From assembly GCA_030867875.1 (NCBI GenBank), contig JAOWCC010000330.1, positions 186,001 to 250,000 of the forward strand: a stretch of 64,000 bases of DNA, read 5' to 3'. Under the pieces are notes generated by a model, which saw nothing but the letters and a program-made list of their open reading frames with translations, had not been told where the DNA came from and ran no database searches. Shown piece by piece: positions 39,801 to 45,869 of the stretch (position 1 is the stretch's first letter; every line of letters starts with the position of its first letter). The DNA is from Actinernus sp. WN-2022 (lineage: Eukaryota; Cnidaria; Anthozoa; Actiniaria; Actinernidae). A program made the translations under genes and the position numbers.

Positions 39801-41488
39801 TTCCAAAAAGGTTAAACAGCTCCTTTTAGAAAAACAAAATTCCTAATCTCCACCTTTCAAAGCTTAAACGATATCTACAAGTTCTTCTATTTTTTTCTAA
39901 TTTCTGATAAATGGTTGCTATTGCATTGAAATACTTGATGTTTGGGTGTATTTTATAGTATTTGTTTATGTGTATTTTATAGTATTTTTTTTCTTTTGAT
40001 GTCTGCATATAATCATTAACTTTGGCTGGCTAGTGTCTAACTCGAAAACCTCACGGTTAATTTAGATGCTAGATATTTCCTCTATTATATATTTAGCCTA
40101 TTTACAACTTTGTTTCCCTACCACTTTTTCTAAACTCTAAATATAATTTTCCTGTTAACTTTGTAAATAACTGTGAAGTGTGAATAAAGTATTGTATTGT
40201 ATTGGAATGAAATGAAATGAAGGAACGACGATATTGACAGCATACACGAGACAGTTACATTCATGAAGTCATAGACATACAGTTCGATAGGATTGATGAG
40301 ATAATGTTACATTCTTTTCCCCCCCAGAGATTTGAGTAGAAATACTATACTACACGTTGAGGATAATCCATTTATTAACCTAGGGGCGCTATCTACTCTG
40401 TAAGTACATTATTGTGCCTTTTCTCGTGACTGGTGTTCCTCTAGTTCAGTCTTCAGTTTATTTCATACTATTTATTACAAACTTTACAAATATAAAGCCC
40501 TGGTCAAACGGATGCAACATTTTCATGCAACATCGTGCAAGATTGTTGTACACAAAATGTTGCGTCCGTTTGACAACTCTGTTGCACGATGTCGCATGCC
40601 GTTTGATTTTGTTAAAACTTTCGTGCAACATCTACGCAACATTTCTTTGTTGTCCGGGATGTTTCATCATGTTGCGATCTTTTGATCACCTTCGTACAAG
40701 TTTGCTGCAACGGAGCATGCGCATTAGTCCAACTTAATTTACCATTGGCATCATGGGTAGGTTATCGATTCACTACATTCAAGAGGGCGGAAGTAGGTGA
40801 TGGCGGGAATTCGTTGTCTGGTCAGAAAACCATCCATTAAAGGCATGAACGAAGTCAAGGAACTAGAACTCGATATTGATCAAATATGGCGACTTCAGAA
40901 TGGGTCGAACATCATGCCCAGACCTCTTATTGACCGACCGTGTAAAAGCATCCAACATGTTGCGTTCGTTTGACCCAACACGAAACATGTCGCAAGACGA
41001 TCCAACAGCTTTGCATGAAATGTTGCACCCATTTGACCAGGGCTTAAGAAGGATTGTGCCATATAACAGAGAAGGTAAATTGTATCAAAAGAATACTGTT
41101 AACGCAAACCACATGTGTAGTGAGATGCTATTAATAGCCACTGCCTGTGTCATGTTACTGAGGAGAACTTTATATAAGTTCAAGGAATGCGTTTTTATAA
41201 TATATTAAACTGTCAATTAAGGCAGGCGCATATACAAGACAAGTCAATATCCAAGTAAGAAGAAATGTGAATTGTATCAACTGATAAAACCTGCAGATGA
41301 ACACATAATTACCTGGATATAGAAAGGAATTAATGTAGATATTAAGCATATTTAATATATGTGTTAATCAGTTATTGTCAAAATATTTGATATTTCATTT
41401 ATTTTCACCTTCAAAGCCGACTCAATAACAACTTTATCAAGAGCATCCCAAGGAATGTGTTCAAAGACTTGTCCAATATGATGGCGTT
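8484..41488 (+). CDS. pentraxin-MAM-CUB-LRR mosaic receptor-like gene (partial, 11 exons)
   Basis: Eleven exons join without a phase break over about 546 codons. The domain order is pentraxin (exons 1-3), MAM (4-5), CUB (6-7), LRR N-terminal cap (8) and three 24-residue LRRs (9-11). All modules are extracellular and disulfide-bonded, so the product is expected on the cell surface or secreted. Exon 1 starts in phase 1 with no in-frame upstream ATG, so a 5' signal-peptide exon is missing. Exon 11 ends in phase 2 before a GT donor, so more LRRs and probably a membrane region follow outside the window. LRR-bearing receptors with other adhesion modules in front are known among invertebrate LRR-GPCRs, but no 7TM is visible here and that identity is only a guess. 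The introns are large and full of transposons; the last one exceeds 22 kb. Confidence 0.85.
8797..10175. mobile_element. TIR element, about 1.4 kb, with a nested LINE
   Basis: About 130 bp at the left (GCGTAAATATTAAAATTTGG, then CAGATAAACAGGTCCCGTAA) returns inverted at about 10,045-10,175. The interior between the arms holds the LINE copy at 9130-9905 and short repeats of a CAGTGTTGTATCA-like motif. There is no transposase, so it is a non-autonomous element in intron 1. Confidence 0.75.
9130..9905 (+). pseudogene. LINE reverse transcriptase C-terminal fragment
   Basis: Encodes the thumb and C-terminal region: L-S-Y-C-S-E-V-W-D, L-Q-K-L-Q-N-R-S-A-R-V-I, then Y-N-L-R-S-S-S-T, C-Y-N-G-A-K-V and S-L-P-E-D-L-R. 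There is a break near 9310 where about ten residues are lost. The 3' end is AATAAAG followed by a TACTAC tail near 9885-9895, a simple tail typical of CR1/L2-type LINEs. Dead copy. Confidence 0.85.
10292..10315. repeat. poly-C run (24 bp)
   Basis: An uninterrupted C homopolymer; its length may be unreliable in the assembly. It lies just outside the 1.4-kb TIR element. Confidence 0.95.
10921..11135. repeat. two direct repeats of about 100 bp
   Basis: Two copies, 115 bp apart, begin CAGACTCA and share GTTAGTCTCATTCTGAAGTT and ACCAGCGGAAAGA. They sit just beside the 3' end of the minus-strand LINE. A related motif (CTAACACTGCGCAGATGAG) follows that LINE on its other side, so the repeats may be pre-existing satellite DNA into which the LINE inserted. 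Confidence 0.75.
11140..11890 (-). pseudogene. LINE reverse transcriptase C-terminal fragment
   Basis: A long open frame (191 codons, 11,301-11,876) reads I-L-P-H-F-D-Y-C-S-V-V-W, L-Q-N-R-A-A-R-I-I-T-G, Y-N-L-R-G-S-S-T-K-L and F-R-F-S-G-A-K-L-W-N. This is the standard end of CR1/L2-like LINE ORF2. The frame is clean, suggesting a relatively young copy, but it is 5'-truncated and lacks the catalytic YADD region. Confidence 0.88.
12122..12275. repeat. inverted repeat, Penelope-like terminus
   Basis: About 42 bp around AGACTGCAAGGCTGAT returns inverted about 65 bp later. The spacer holds CTGAAGAAGGTTCTTT and CCGAACCGAAATATA, a phrase that recurs in variant form near 17,470 and 41,930-41,970. 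The recurrence suggests terminal fragments of one element family. Confidence 0.55.
12771..12895 (+). CDS. receptor exon 2: pentraxin core
   Basis: Acceptor TGTTGCAG, donor GTATGT; phase 2 in, phase 1 out, and the split Ser codon is completed correctly. It contains the pentraxin signature W-H-H-V-C-V-T-W followed by W-R-T-Y-H-D-G. The Cys pairs with that of exon 1. Confidence 0.88.
13652..13767. repeat. hairpin MITE
   Basis: The two halves are inverted: CCACGCGGTAGCCATCTTGG with TACCCAGCCTCGG on the left, CCGAGGCTGGGTA with CCAAGATGGCCGCCGCGTGG on the right. The whole unit can form a stem of over 40 bp. Confidence 0.8.
13912..14203 (-). mobile_element. MITE family A, copy 2 (inverted)
   Basis: Reverse-oriented relative of the 4637 element. 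It shares GGTTGTACTGGAGGGCAAAA, CTGACTTCATTTATTTAAA and a GCTGCAAAGGCTAT end. It inserted in the spacer of the 2.26-kb foldback element. Confidence 0.75.
14362..14690. repeat. tandem direct repeat, about 135-bp unit
   Basis: At least two full and one partial unit share GTTCTGCTCGTTT, ATGAGTTGTCTGTTTTATT, CGTTTGTGTGTGAA and ACTACAAAATAAA. No coding signal. Confidence 0.75.
15430..16830. mobile_element. foldback element, 1.4 kb
   Basis: Left arm about 15,433-15,850, right arm about 16,465-16,825 inverted, roughly 80% alike by eye. Shared blocks include ACATCTGAGGGTTTTGGA, AGTATTTCCGAGATA, CATGGCCACTTGAAGCGCAA and CCACTTCATCATCGA. The spacer of about 0.6 kb has no ORF of note. It lies next to the TA foldback, but the arms are unrelated. 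Confidence 0.78.
17086..17319 (+). CDS. receptor exon 3: pentraxin C-terminal part
   Basis: Acceptor TTCAAAG, donor GTACGT; phase 1 on both sides. It reads I-S-R-L-N-I-W-S-R-V-L-S, then A-C-A-N-E-K-G-N-Y-L-S-W-V-D-F. This is the usual pentraxin end: N-I-W on the last strand, then C, G-N and W. The acidic calcium-binding loop of classical pentraxins is weakly conserved, so calcium binding is uncertain. Confidence 0.85.
17344..17395. repeat. (AAT)n simple repeat
   Basis: Imperfect AAT/ATA microsatellite. Confidence 0.9.
17430..18560 (-). pseudogene. Penelope-like element, internally deleted
   Basis: On the minus strand near 18,258-18,300 the start of a Penelope reverse transcriptase is readable (V-I-K-P-A-D-K-G-S-G-T-V-V). 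The rest of the RT is missing. From about 18,050 a Cys-rich stretch (C-A-T-C-P-Y-I) leads into a GIY-YIG endonuclease: C-N-R-C-H-L-Q-Y-I-G-E-T-K-R-G-L, then R-F-N-E-H-R-R-A. There is a frameshift near 17,930. RT plus C-terminal GIY-YIG is diagnostic of Penelope-like elements. The 3' end carries CTGAAGAAGGCTGTTTGACC. Confidence 0.85.
18591..19012. mobile_element. TA-type MITE containing a tRNA-like core
   Basis: Inverted ends of about 60 bp start TCTTCCTTAGATTGACTA, flanked by TA on both sides (GGTA before, TAAC after). Between them lies a tRNA-like segment and a non-coding tail. Possible Penelope-like coding continues on the far side, so it may have inserted into that element. Confidence 0.75.
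18723..18803 (+). ncRNA. tRNA-like (SINE-type) sequence
   Basis: A box-A-like TTAGTGTAGTGGTCATGG and a box-B-like GGGTTCGAGCCC are spaced as in a tRNA, with a possible CGGG/CCCG T-stem, followed by an A-rich run. The acceptor stem pairs poorly. I read it as tRNA-derived, not a functional tRNA. Confidence 0.4.
19239..21257. mobile_element. 2.0-kb near-palindromic foldback element with 6-bp TSD
   Basis: Arms of about 795 bp (19,239-20,034 and 20,463-21,257) are nearly identical in inverted orientation. They start AGTAGTATGAGAGGGACC and are flanked on both sides by TGTGTG, a perfect 6-bp target duplication. The outer arm regions hold repeated GGCGC..TCATGAATAAAAT motifs. The spacer of about 430 bp contains a homopurine tract and several CTAGACT motifs. 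No transposase ORF is seen; frames in the arms are mirror artefacts. Confidence 0.92.
20034..20235 (+). repeat. homopurine tract (GGGAGGA)n, about 200 bp
   Basis: Roughly 27 units of a 7-bp G/A repeat with no pyrimidine interruption over most of its length. It sits at the centre of the palindrome and could form triplex (H-) DNA or G-quadruplexes. Confidence 0.95.
21600..21690 (-). ncRNA. tRNA-Ser/Leu-like pseudogene or SINE head
   Basis: Reverse strand reads GGGGCCGAGCGGTTAACATG (box A of class II tRNAs), a C-A-A-T-C-C anticodon-side stem and a degenerate box B (GAGTTAGATTCTC). The decayed box B argues for a pseudogene. Confidence 0.4.
21845..22751. mobile_element. Mutator-like MITE, 907 bp, 9-bp TSD (copy 1)
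   Basis: TIRs of about 80 bp start TAGCCTGAATTTCAGCCGTC and return inverted at the right end. Both sides carry CTAAAGAAC (21,836-21,844 and 22,752-22,760), a perfect 9-bp target duplication typical of Mutator-like elements. The interior has no intact ORF. A second copy in the same orientation starts at 63,164. Confidence 0.92.
23194..23462 (+). CDS. receptor exon 4: MAM domain, main part
   Basis: Acceptor TCTATAAG, donor GTAAGA; phase 1 in, phase 0 out. It shows the MAM pattern: C-L-R-F-R-Y-K-L-W-G-P-G-A, a strand with L-T-I-L, then a Trp-containing W-R-E-G-Q-V-S-L. MAM domains mediate adhesion between cell-surface proteins. Confidence 0.82.
23888..23993 (+). CDS. receptor exon 5: MAM domain, C-terminal strand
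   Basis: Acceptor TTTTTAG, donor GTAGGT; phase 0 in, phase 1 out. It reads L-V-V-R-G-G-T-G-K-G-P-G-L-I-A-L-G-G and then G-Y-C-D-V, the standard end of a MAM domain with its closing Cys. Confidence 0.82.
24022..24196. mobile_element. hairpin MITE in the MAM-CUB intron
   Basis: 65-bp arms (ATTCTTTTCACCTGGTGGCC, then ATCTTGGATCCAAAG) return inverted after about 45 bp. It lies 30 bp past the donor of receptor exon 5. Confidence 0.88.
24408..24645 (+). CDS. receptor exon 6: CUB domain, main part
   Basis: Acceptor ATTACAG, donor GTGAGT; phase 1 in, phase 2 out. It shows the CUB hallmarks: C near the start, G-Y-V-L-S-P-Y-Y-P-D-Y-Y, then C-T-W-T-I, then C-S-A-D-I-L-E-V-R-D-G and R-Y-C-G. All four Cys are present. 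The E and D of the calcium-binding type are at least partly present. Confidence 0.93.
24775..25612 (+). mobile_element. dispersed element family B, copy 1
   Basis: Shares many blocks in opposite orientation with 43,085-43,885: CCAGAAAAGTCGAATG, ATGCGCAGTTGAAGC, GGCCATCTTGTAAAATTA, GATTGGGACTAGTAC and CACGTG..CGTGTGAACC. Each copy is about 0.8 kb with weak terminal inverted repeats at one copy. Non-coding. Confidence 0.75.
25713..25819 (+). CDS. receptor exon 7: CUB domain, C-terminal strands
   Basis: Acceptor CATTTTCAG, donor GTAAGG; phase 2 in, phase 1 out. It reads L-T-M-V-F-K-S-N and G-F-Q-V-Y-Y-Q, the last two CUB strands. The single leftover base completes an Asp codon with exon 8, although the intron is 9.4 kb. 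Confidence 0.9.
26394..27069. mobile_element. TTAA-flanked MITE, 676 bp
   Basis: Bounded by TTAA on both sides (26,390-26,393 and 27,070-27,073). Inverted ends are GATTACCGGATACC and GATATCCGGTAACC. TTAA targets are used by piggyBac and Kolobok; the ends match neither the Kolobok nor the 16-kb element here. No coding capacity. Confidence 0.78.
27196..27240. repeat. (CAGATTT/CAGATT)n microsatellite
   Basis: Six or seven near-perfect units of CAGATTTCAGATT. Confidence 0.9.
27250..28635. other. intron sequence, no feature recognised
   Basis: AT-rich intronic DNA between the CUB and LRR exons. No ORF or repeat beyond short A/T runs. Confidence 0.5.
28640..28745 (-). ncRNA. tRNA-derived SINE head
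   Basis: Reverse strand reads GAGCTCAGTGGTTAAGGG (box A) and, about 40 bp later, ACGGTTCAAACCTGGG (box B). The spacing suits an RNA polymerase III promoter; no clear SINE tail was found. Confidence 0.5.
28750..30056. other. intron sequence, no feature recognised
   Basis: No exon-like or repeat signal beyond short A-rich and CA-rich stretches (ACAATAG/AATACA runs near 29,470-29,540; (CA)n near 30,044). Confidence 0.5.
30061..30252. mobile_element. Tc1/mariner-type palindromic MITE in a (TA)n tract
   Basis: 81-bp perfect arms start TACAGTCAATGCCAAAAAGG and are complementary across a 30-bp centre that itself forms CTATTGTC/GACAATAG. The element is embedded in TA repeats on both sides. CAGT termini and TA target fit Tc1/mariner. 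Confidence 0.88.
30785..31830 (-). pseudogene. LINE reverse transcriptase fragment
   Basis: Minus-strand frames read K-A-F-D-R-V-W-H-D-G-L-L, S-W-I-A-S-Y-L-S-G-R-K-Q, a P-G-S-V-L-G box, then F-L-Y-A-D-N-T-S-L-L, where the catalytic second Asp is Asn. Further down come K-S-A-R-L-V-T-G-A-L and R-A-R-L-L-H-E-L. Several frameshifts and the mutated active site make it dead. Confidence 0.85.
32214..32477 (+). mobile_element. MITE family A, copy 3
   Basis: Same order of blocks as the 4637 element: AATAGGCCTTTTGTAGCTAA, CAGTCACGTG, TGGAGGTGGAAAATAGGATT, AATAAATGAAGTCAGAT and GTACAACCACGTGATTG. It ends about 45 bp before the minisatellite. Confidence 0.8.
32524..33353 (+). repeat. 46-bp minisatellite, about 18 copies
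   Basis: Tandem units with core ACATGGCTACATCACTACCC followed by TATACCCGTACTTTACTACT. Copies differ by single substitutions (TACATGGCTACATCGCT, TTATATGG, CTTGTTTTAC) and one 2-bp insertion near 32,683. Since 46 is not a multiple of 3 and no frame contains a stop, all three plus frames stay open, giving spurious ORFs of up to 279 codons. It is intronic and not considered coding. Confidence 0.95.
33354..33779. other. intron sequence, no feature recognised
   Basis: A 74-codon frame at 33,447-33,671 has no recognisable domain and no matching splice phases. Confidence 0.45.
33780..33865 (-). ncRNA. tRNA-like (SINE-type) sequence
   Basis: Reverse strand reads CCAGTGTAGTGGTGAAGAG as a possible box A and GACGTTCGAACTCCTG as box B, at tRNA spacing. 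Weak cloverleaf. Confidence 0.4.
33870..35268. other. intron sequence, no gene recognised
   Basis: Contains TTAATTATTCATGAG with CCAATCAGAA and CACGTG near 34,060-34,115, resembling the end of the foldback family at 39,470. This hints at a decayed related element. Confidence 0.4.
35269..35383 (+). CDS. receptor exon 8: LRR N-terminal cap
   Basis: Acceptor CATTTCAG, donor GTAAGA; phase 1 in, phase 2 out. It begins D-C-P-T-D-C-Q-C-R-R, the start of an LRRNT cap, then a first repeat with L-R-S-V-P-G-R-L-P. The fourth Cys normally found in the cap is absent here, which is unusual. Confidence 0.88.
36065..36440. repeat. tandem duplication, about 182-bp unit, two copies
   Basis: Both units carry ACACGACGAACACAAC, AAAACTGAGGGGGGAGGGGT, TAATGGAACCCTCCCCCATT and GAAGTGGCTAGAATGA. 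The opposing G-rich and C-rich blocks could pair. Confidence 0.85.
37789..37860 (+). CDS. receptor exon 9: leucine-rich repeat
   Basis: A 72-bp exon, phase 2 on both sides, encoding exactly one 24-residue LRR (L-F-S-G-S-K-I-F-Q-L-E-D-G-D-F). Acceptor TTTTCAAG, donor GTAAGT. One repeat per 72-bp exon is the classic layout of LRR receptor genes. Confidence 0.85.
38165..40205 (+). pseudogene. LINE reverse transcriptase copy split by a foldback element
   Basis: The 5' piece (to 38,575) reads V-K-E-W-C-D-Q-N-K-L-S-I-N, then C-L-G-V-M-I-D-D and I-G-I-F-Y-K-V-R, then N-L-I-Y-P-Y-I-S-Y. The 3' piece resumes at 39,517 with N-L-L-D-I-L-T-V-D-N-V-Y-K-L and the usual C-terminal H-K-W-H-K-K region. Removing the insertion and one TTATTAA copy restores a continuous frame across the junction. 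Stops and frameshifts remain after 39,640. The 3' tail is TGAATAAAG followed by TATTG repeats near 40,180-40,202. Confidence 0.87.
38576..39516 (+). mobile_element. foldback/TIR element family C, copy 1 (7-bp TSD)
   Basis: A 941-bp insertion flanked by TTATTAA (38,569-38,575 and 39,517-39,523). Next to the left end is a stem-loop of about 80 bp: GTGTTTTATCAAGTTTAAAA pairs with a complementary strand around GGGCGAAGCCC. The interior is shared at high identity with the inverted copy at 54,717-55,647. No coding capacity. Confidence 0.88.
40328..40399 (+). CDS. receptor exon 10: leucine-rich repeat
   Basis: A 72-bp exon, phase 2 on both sides, reading D-L-S-R-N-T-I-L-H-V-E-D-N-P-F. Acceptor CCCCCCAG, donor GTAAGT. 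Confidence 0.87.
40494..41045. mobile_element. TIR MITE (about 550 bp) rich in GCAACAT motifs
   Basis: Inverted ends of about 36 bp: AAGCCCTGGTCAAACGGATG and CCATTTGACCAGGGCTTAA. The interior repeats TGTTGC/GCAACA and CGTTTGA motifs many times on both strands. Lies just after receptor exon 10. The CAGGGC-like end hints at hAT, but no 8-bp duplication is seen. Confidence 0.8.
41417..41488 (+). CDS. receptor exon 11: leucine-rich repeat
   Basis: A 72-bp exon, phase 2 on both sides, reading L-R-L-N-N-N-F-I-K-S-I-P-R-N-V-F, a near-consensus LRR. Acceptor TTCAAAG, donor GTAAGT. No further LRR exon was found in the remaining 22 kb. Confidence 0.9.
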
Positions 41489-42043
41489 GTAAGTAATAAT
41501 ATAATTATCATGCAATTAATAATTCATAAGATAAATACATTATTTACAAGTATTATTAATGAGGCCAATTTAACTTGAATTACCAATTGTTTGAACTGTC
41601 AAATCGGGGCAAAAAATGCAGATTTCTTAGGGTCTTTGCCCCATCAAACATTCCTTGACTTAAAACGCATATGAACCGAAATATGTGTTTGCATACTTGT
41701 AATATTTAGCAATTTAAGACATGTTTCAAAAGTTTGAAATGTTTTGAAACATAGAAAGGTAGAAACGTAATTTTATACTACTCAGTCTCTACTATGGAAT
41801 TGTATTTATCTTAGTTCTCTATCACGCCCACTCATCACTTGTAATTTTATCTCCTAGTCTCACATTCATGTTTTCAAAATTTAAAATTTGTAACTAACGG
41901 TTTCTTGCCATTTACTTGTGTACCCTGAGGAAGGTTGGCCTTGCCAACCGAAATATCGGAAGTAATTATATATATTCCAAGTACCGTACAATCAGCCTTT
42001 CATCTTGTCTTGATATATGATTTTACAAGTAGTGAAATTCACC

Positions 42044-42270
42044 CTACTTTGCTCCCAAAAACGGTCTTCAAATCTTCAAAATGACGTCACATTGGTTGCA
42101 TCTCAACAAAAACAAGATGGCGGAAAGAATGAAATTGATTCGAAGATTCGTTTCTGAATCGCTCTTTTCGCTAGATATATTGTCTCTTTTGCAAAATCGC
42201 CTTTGAGTAGTAATCAGTAAGGCTAAACAAACCTTTGCAACCAACGTGACGTCACTAGATGGAATTTCAC
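42044..42270. mobile_element. probable MITE
   Basis: GTGAAATTC at both ends inverted, each with a nearby TGACGTCAC and GGTTGC block in mirror order. About 227 bp, non-coding. The left arm has extra sequence, so it is degraded. Confidence 0.55.
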
Positions 42271-43084
42271 AATAAACTCTACCCCAGTCTCCGACCATGT
42301 TTTGATGAATAGTAAGCCGTTTTTACGCACCAAAATCACAACTAAATTCTTGTTTTGGAGAATTTTAAAGTTTACATACATTTTATTTACATTAAAAAGT
42401 AAAATTACGAAAATAAAAGGTCACCTCATATGCACTTTAACTCTTTCGGGTCCGAGCCTGTAAATATAGGTGCCCTGACACCTATATGAGACAAAAATAT
42501 TGCATCACATCTAGATATGCCGGAAAGACGATGTTGCGATATTATGTGAAGGGATGAATGGCTTCAAAGTCAAAGCTATAACAGGAATCGCTTGACTCTT
42601 TCACTATGGAGAAAAGCTCATTTGTTTTGGCGTTCGATTTTGTTTCTTCGATTTTCACGAATTCTAAGGAGCTGAAAATCGGCTCAAAACATCCTTTCCA
42701 TTCGCACTTGAAATCAAGAGCAAACACAAAATCAGCACTCAGTCGTTACAGTACCTTGTTTAATCTTTCCAACCAGTAGTTTTTTTTGCACAAAACACAC
42801 CAAGCGACTGTGAACCACGCCGATGTTTACACTGCATTTCTCTCCACCACGTTCTCCTGTACCCACCTCCAATTGCATGCTGGGTAATCAACAAAAAAAT
42901 CACAAGGGGCACCCCCCTCTGGGACTCCGGTAGGTTTATTTTTATAAGTCTTTTACCCCTACAGCCAAGAGCGGTGATTTGGACTCAAGCCGTTGCTTTA
43001 AAGTGACAACAACACATCCTAATAGGTTGAGCAGGGGTAAAAGAATGCAAACTGCAGGATTTCAAGGCTTTCATTGAAGAATTT

Positions 43085-43885
43085 TTTCCTGTGTCTGAAA
43101 TCACAAACACAACGGCAAAACCATGTCCAGAAAAGTCGAATGAAAATGTGCAGGGTTTAATATTCTAATTATTGCTGTGCCATTCATTCTCATGATTTTA
43201 TTACGTAGCTGACCGGTTCACACGGACACGTGATACCATCACTTCCCCCTCGGTACTAGTCCCAATTGAAAAATAAACAACAAGGAACGCCTGCTAGATA
43301 ATTTTACAAGATGGCTGACTCGTTGAAGCAGGGAAGGGGGAGGAAATGCTATAGTTTTACCCAATCTGTGGCTAGTTATGAGACTCTACTGGCAAGTTCT
43401 TTGAACCTTCATTATTACACAAACTGGATTTGCAAAACTGAGCCGATTGAAGTACACAAAGTGTTGGAATTAGGGTAAAATCACGAAGCAATATTCGAAC
43501 TTTCAAAAGGAATCGAAGGTGAGGATAGGAACGCTCGATAAGTATTGCAAACGAAGTTATAATTTAAGCTGGTGAGGTCTTTCGTCATACTACTCCTTAA
43601 AATGGCGACTTGATTCTCAGTGCAGCGCGATATCTCCCAAAAACGACCCGATATTCAACGCTAAGTTGCCGTTTTTGTCTTCAAAGCAAAGCTTATTACT
43701 GTGTTGTTCTATATGGAACCAATGTAAGTTGGGGGTTTTATTGTGCTTAGAAATATCATAACATGAACATTTTAGCACCACACATTTACTGTAATGTTGA
43801 GAACGTCCCAGAGGGCAAAAGTTTCTAATTATCACGCTTCAACTGCGCATGTCCATTCGATTTTTCTGGCCATGCCCTGTGAAAT
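43085..43885 (-). mobile_element. dispersed element family B, copy 2 (inverted)
   Basis: Carries the blocks of the 24,775 element in reverse order and orientation. Its own ends are inverted: CATGTCCAGAAAAGTCGAAT near 43,125 and CCATTCGATTTTTCTGGCCA near 43,850. Confidence 0.75.
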
Positions 43886-44889
43886 CCCCTCACAAGGCCT
43901 ACTAAAAAGCAAACCAAGTACTTTTCAGCCATCCTCAGACTTAATGATGTCTTCAAGCTCTCTGACAGTGGAATTTTTCTCCAAAATTAGAGCACATTTC
44001 ATTGGAAACCCTACCGAAGCAGCCATACCTACCGTCGACCAGTACGTAGAATTCTCCCGAATGGCATTGTGGGGCAAGTTTGAGCCCTTGGCTTAACAAG
44101 TCAGCAGTATTTAATTACCCCGGGCTAGCCAAACTGGAACTGAGGGGGGAGGGTTTAGTTAGCACTCAGGATTTCACCAATTAAGCTCACACACGATCGG
44201 ACGACAAAGAGTTAAGGGCCCATTGACATATTTAAATCTACAATTTGTAGGCCGTTGCTAAGGAAATTTTGCAGCCTCTCAAAACCCAAAAAATAAAAGA
44301 GTTGGCAATGATTATTCTCAAGGTGACCCATAGGGTAAAGTTTTGTAGTCAGATGACGTCACCAAGTGACGGCACGATGACATCATCAAAATAAAAAAAA
44401 TCCTAAATTATCCATGGATGTTTGAGTTACAATCAATTTATAAAAAAATTCCGAACCTATGAATTAAGGTGCATCAAACTGAACATGTGTTTGCCATTAC
44501 GACAACAAATGAAGATTTTACAACACTTTTCAGCGCAATTTTATGCTTTTTGCGAACGAAAAGCCATAACTTTGGTATTTATTGTCGGTTTTCAAAATCC
44601 ATGCTTTATTTTGTGGAAAATGTGATCAATAACATCTAGATCATAGCCGGAAAAAGTTTGCTGTTTTCGAAAGCGTGCGAAAATTTTAGATCTTTATGAA
44701 CCAGAGGTGAGAAAATCAACATATGCGCAATAGTGTCTGTTTGGGGTCATGAAATAATACTAATACTAATACTAATAATAATAATGTCATTAATCAATCA
44801 CCGATAAAATACATATCGTGTGTTACAGCTATAAATAATAAAGCATAAATATACAACTCTCATAATATAACAAACGTGTAAAGTATGTG
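43886..44889. other. no gene recognised
   Basis: Only short frames without family signatures; an AATACT/AATAATA microsatellite lies near 44,755-44,785. Confidence 0.45.
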
Positions 44890-45260
44890 GGAACAAAGAC
44901 TATTAAATAGCTAGGTTATACCTAAAGATTAATATATTTACAAAATAATTTTTAAAACGAACAGTAATAATTTGCGGCCACTGGGAAGACTGACATCTTA
45001 AGGTTTTAGACGAGGGCTTGATTTTGGGCAAAAGTAGCTTAAGAGGATGGTTGCTGTTGTTACATAGTTTGTAAAAACGTTTCTTATCATACAGTTCAAG
45101 TAGTTCTCTAATGAGGATATTCTTGGAAGTGTATCGTCTCTTATAGCATCTGTCAAGGAAACATTGGACAGTGGACAAGTCAGCCTCAGAGGAGCCATAC
45201 ACTGATAGTCCATATGTAATCTTCCGACTGATTAAAACCTTCCTTTCTAAGAGATCTTAA
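44890..45260 (-). pseudogene. LINE C-terminal piece, separated from its 5' part by 16 kb
   Basis: Minus strand reads R-S-L-R-K-E-G-F-N-Q-S at the junction and then Y-G-S-S-E-A-D-L-S-T-V-Q, F-L-D-R-C-Y-K-R-R-Y-T and I-R-E-L-L-E-L-Y-D-K-K. This is the thumb and C-terminal region of the LINE whose RT core lies at 61,272-61,770. Confidence 0.88.
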
Positions 45261-45860
45261 GAGTGACTTTCTGTAAGAATCGACCAAAGTGTGGCACAAG
45301 TCGAAAAATTGTTTTCGTTCATATTCTCTCTATAAGTAGGCCCTAGAGTGAAACCAAACGAGCTGTTGATAGTTTGGTAAAATATTGCTTCGTTTGGCGA
45401 GAAAATGGAAAATTCGAGTTGGCCAGAAATCGCTGAGAAATCGGGTTTAAAAAAGATGAAATTTTCCGAAAATAAACCCGGCTCGTGTCGCAAAACTATG
45501 GCTCTGGTGGTTACTACGATGGTTTCTATTTGATCTTTAGGCATCCCTCGTTCTGATGATTACATAATGTTTTGGTTTCTGTATTGTTTTAGAGCGATAA
45601 TTTTATTTTAACGAGGGCCACAATTCGCTAGTTTCTATCCAGCAAATTATGTCACGGGAAAACGGCTGGCGTTAAGTATGTGCCCTGTCTCTAAATTCTT
45701 TAAAAGTGATATTCGAAGCTGTGTTAGATAGCATTCTATCAGAATATGAAGAGAAATCTCTGGGAAAACTGTTTTAACCACTTCGCTCAGCGCGATTTTG
45801 ATACTCTATTTATAGCCATTTCGGCGAATAATTACGCTTGGGTAAACAATGGCGTGACAT
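45261..45860 (+). repeat. left terminal inverted repeat of the 16-kb element
   Basis: Pairs with 60,655-61,271. An open frame pointing outward (45,257-45,544, minus) is mirrored in the other arm. The differences between the two fall largely on amino-acid-changing positions, so it is not read as a gene. Confidence 0.9.
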
Positions 45861-45869
45861 CAGATTCAG

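Larger units (their letters stand above)
41489..45256. other. start of a >22-kb intron; no further LRR exon found
   Basis: Apart from the listed repeats this holds a Penelope-like end near 41,925-42,030 (CTGAGGAAGGTTGGCCTTGC, CCGAAATAT). I scanned for 72-bp phase-2 LRR exons and saw none. Confidence 0.5.
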
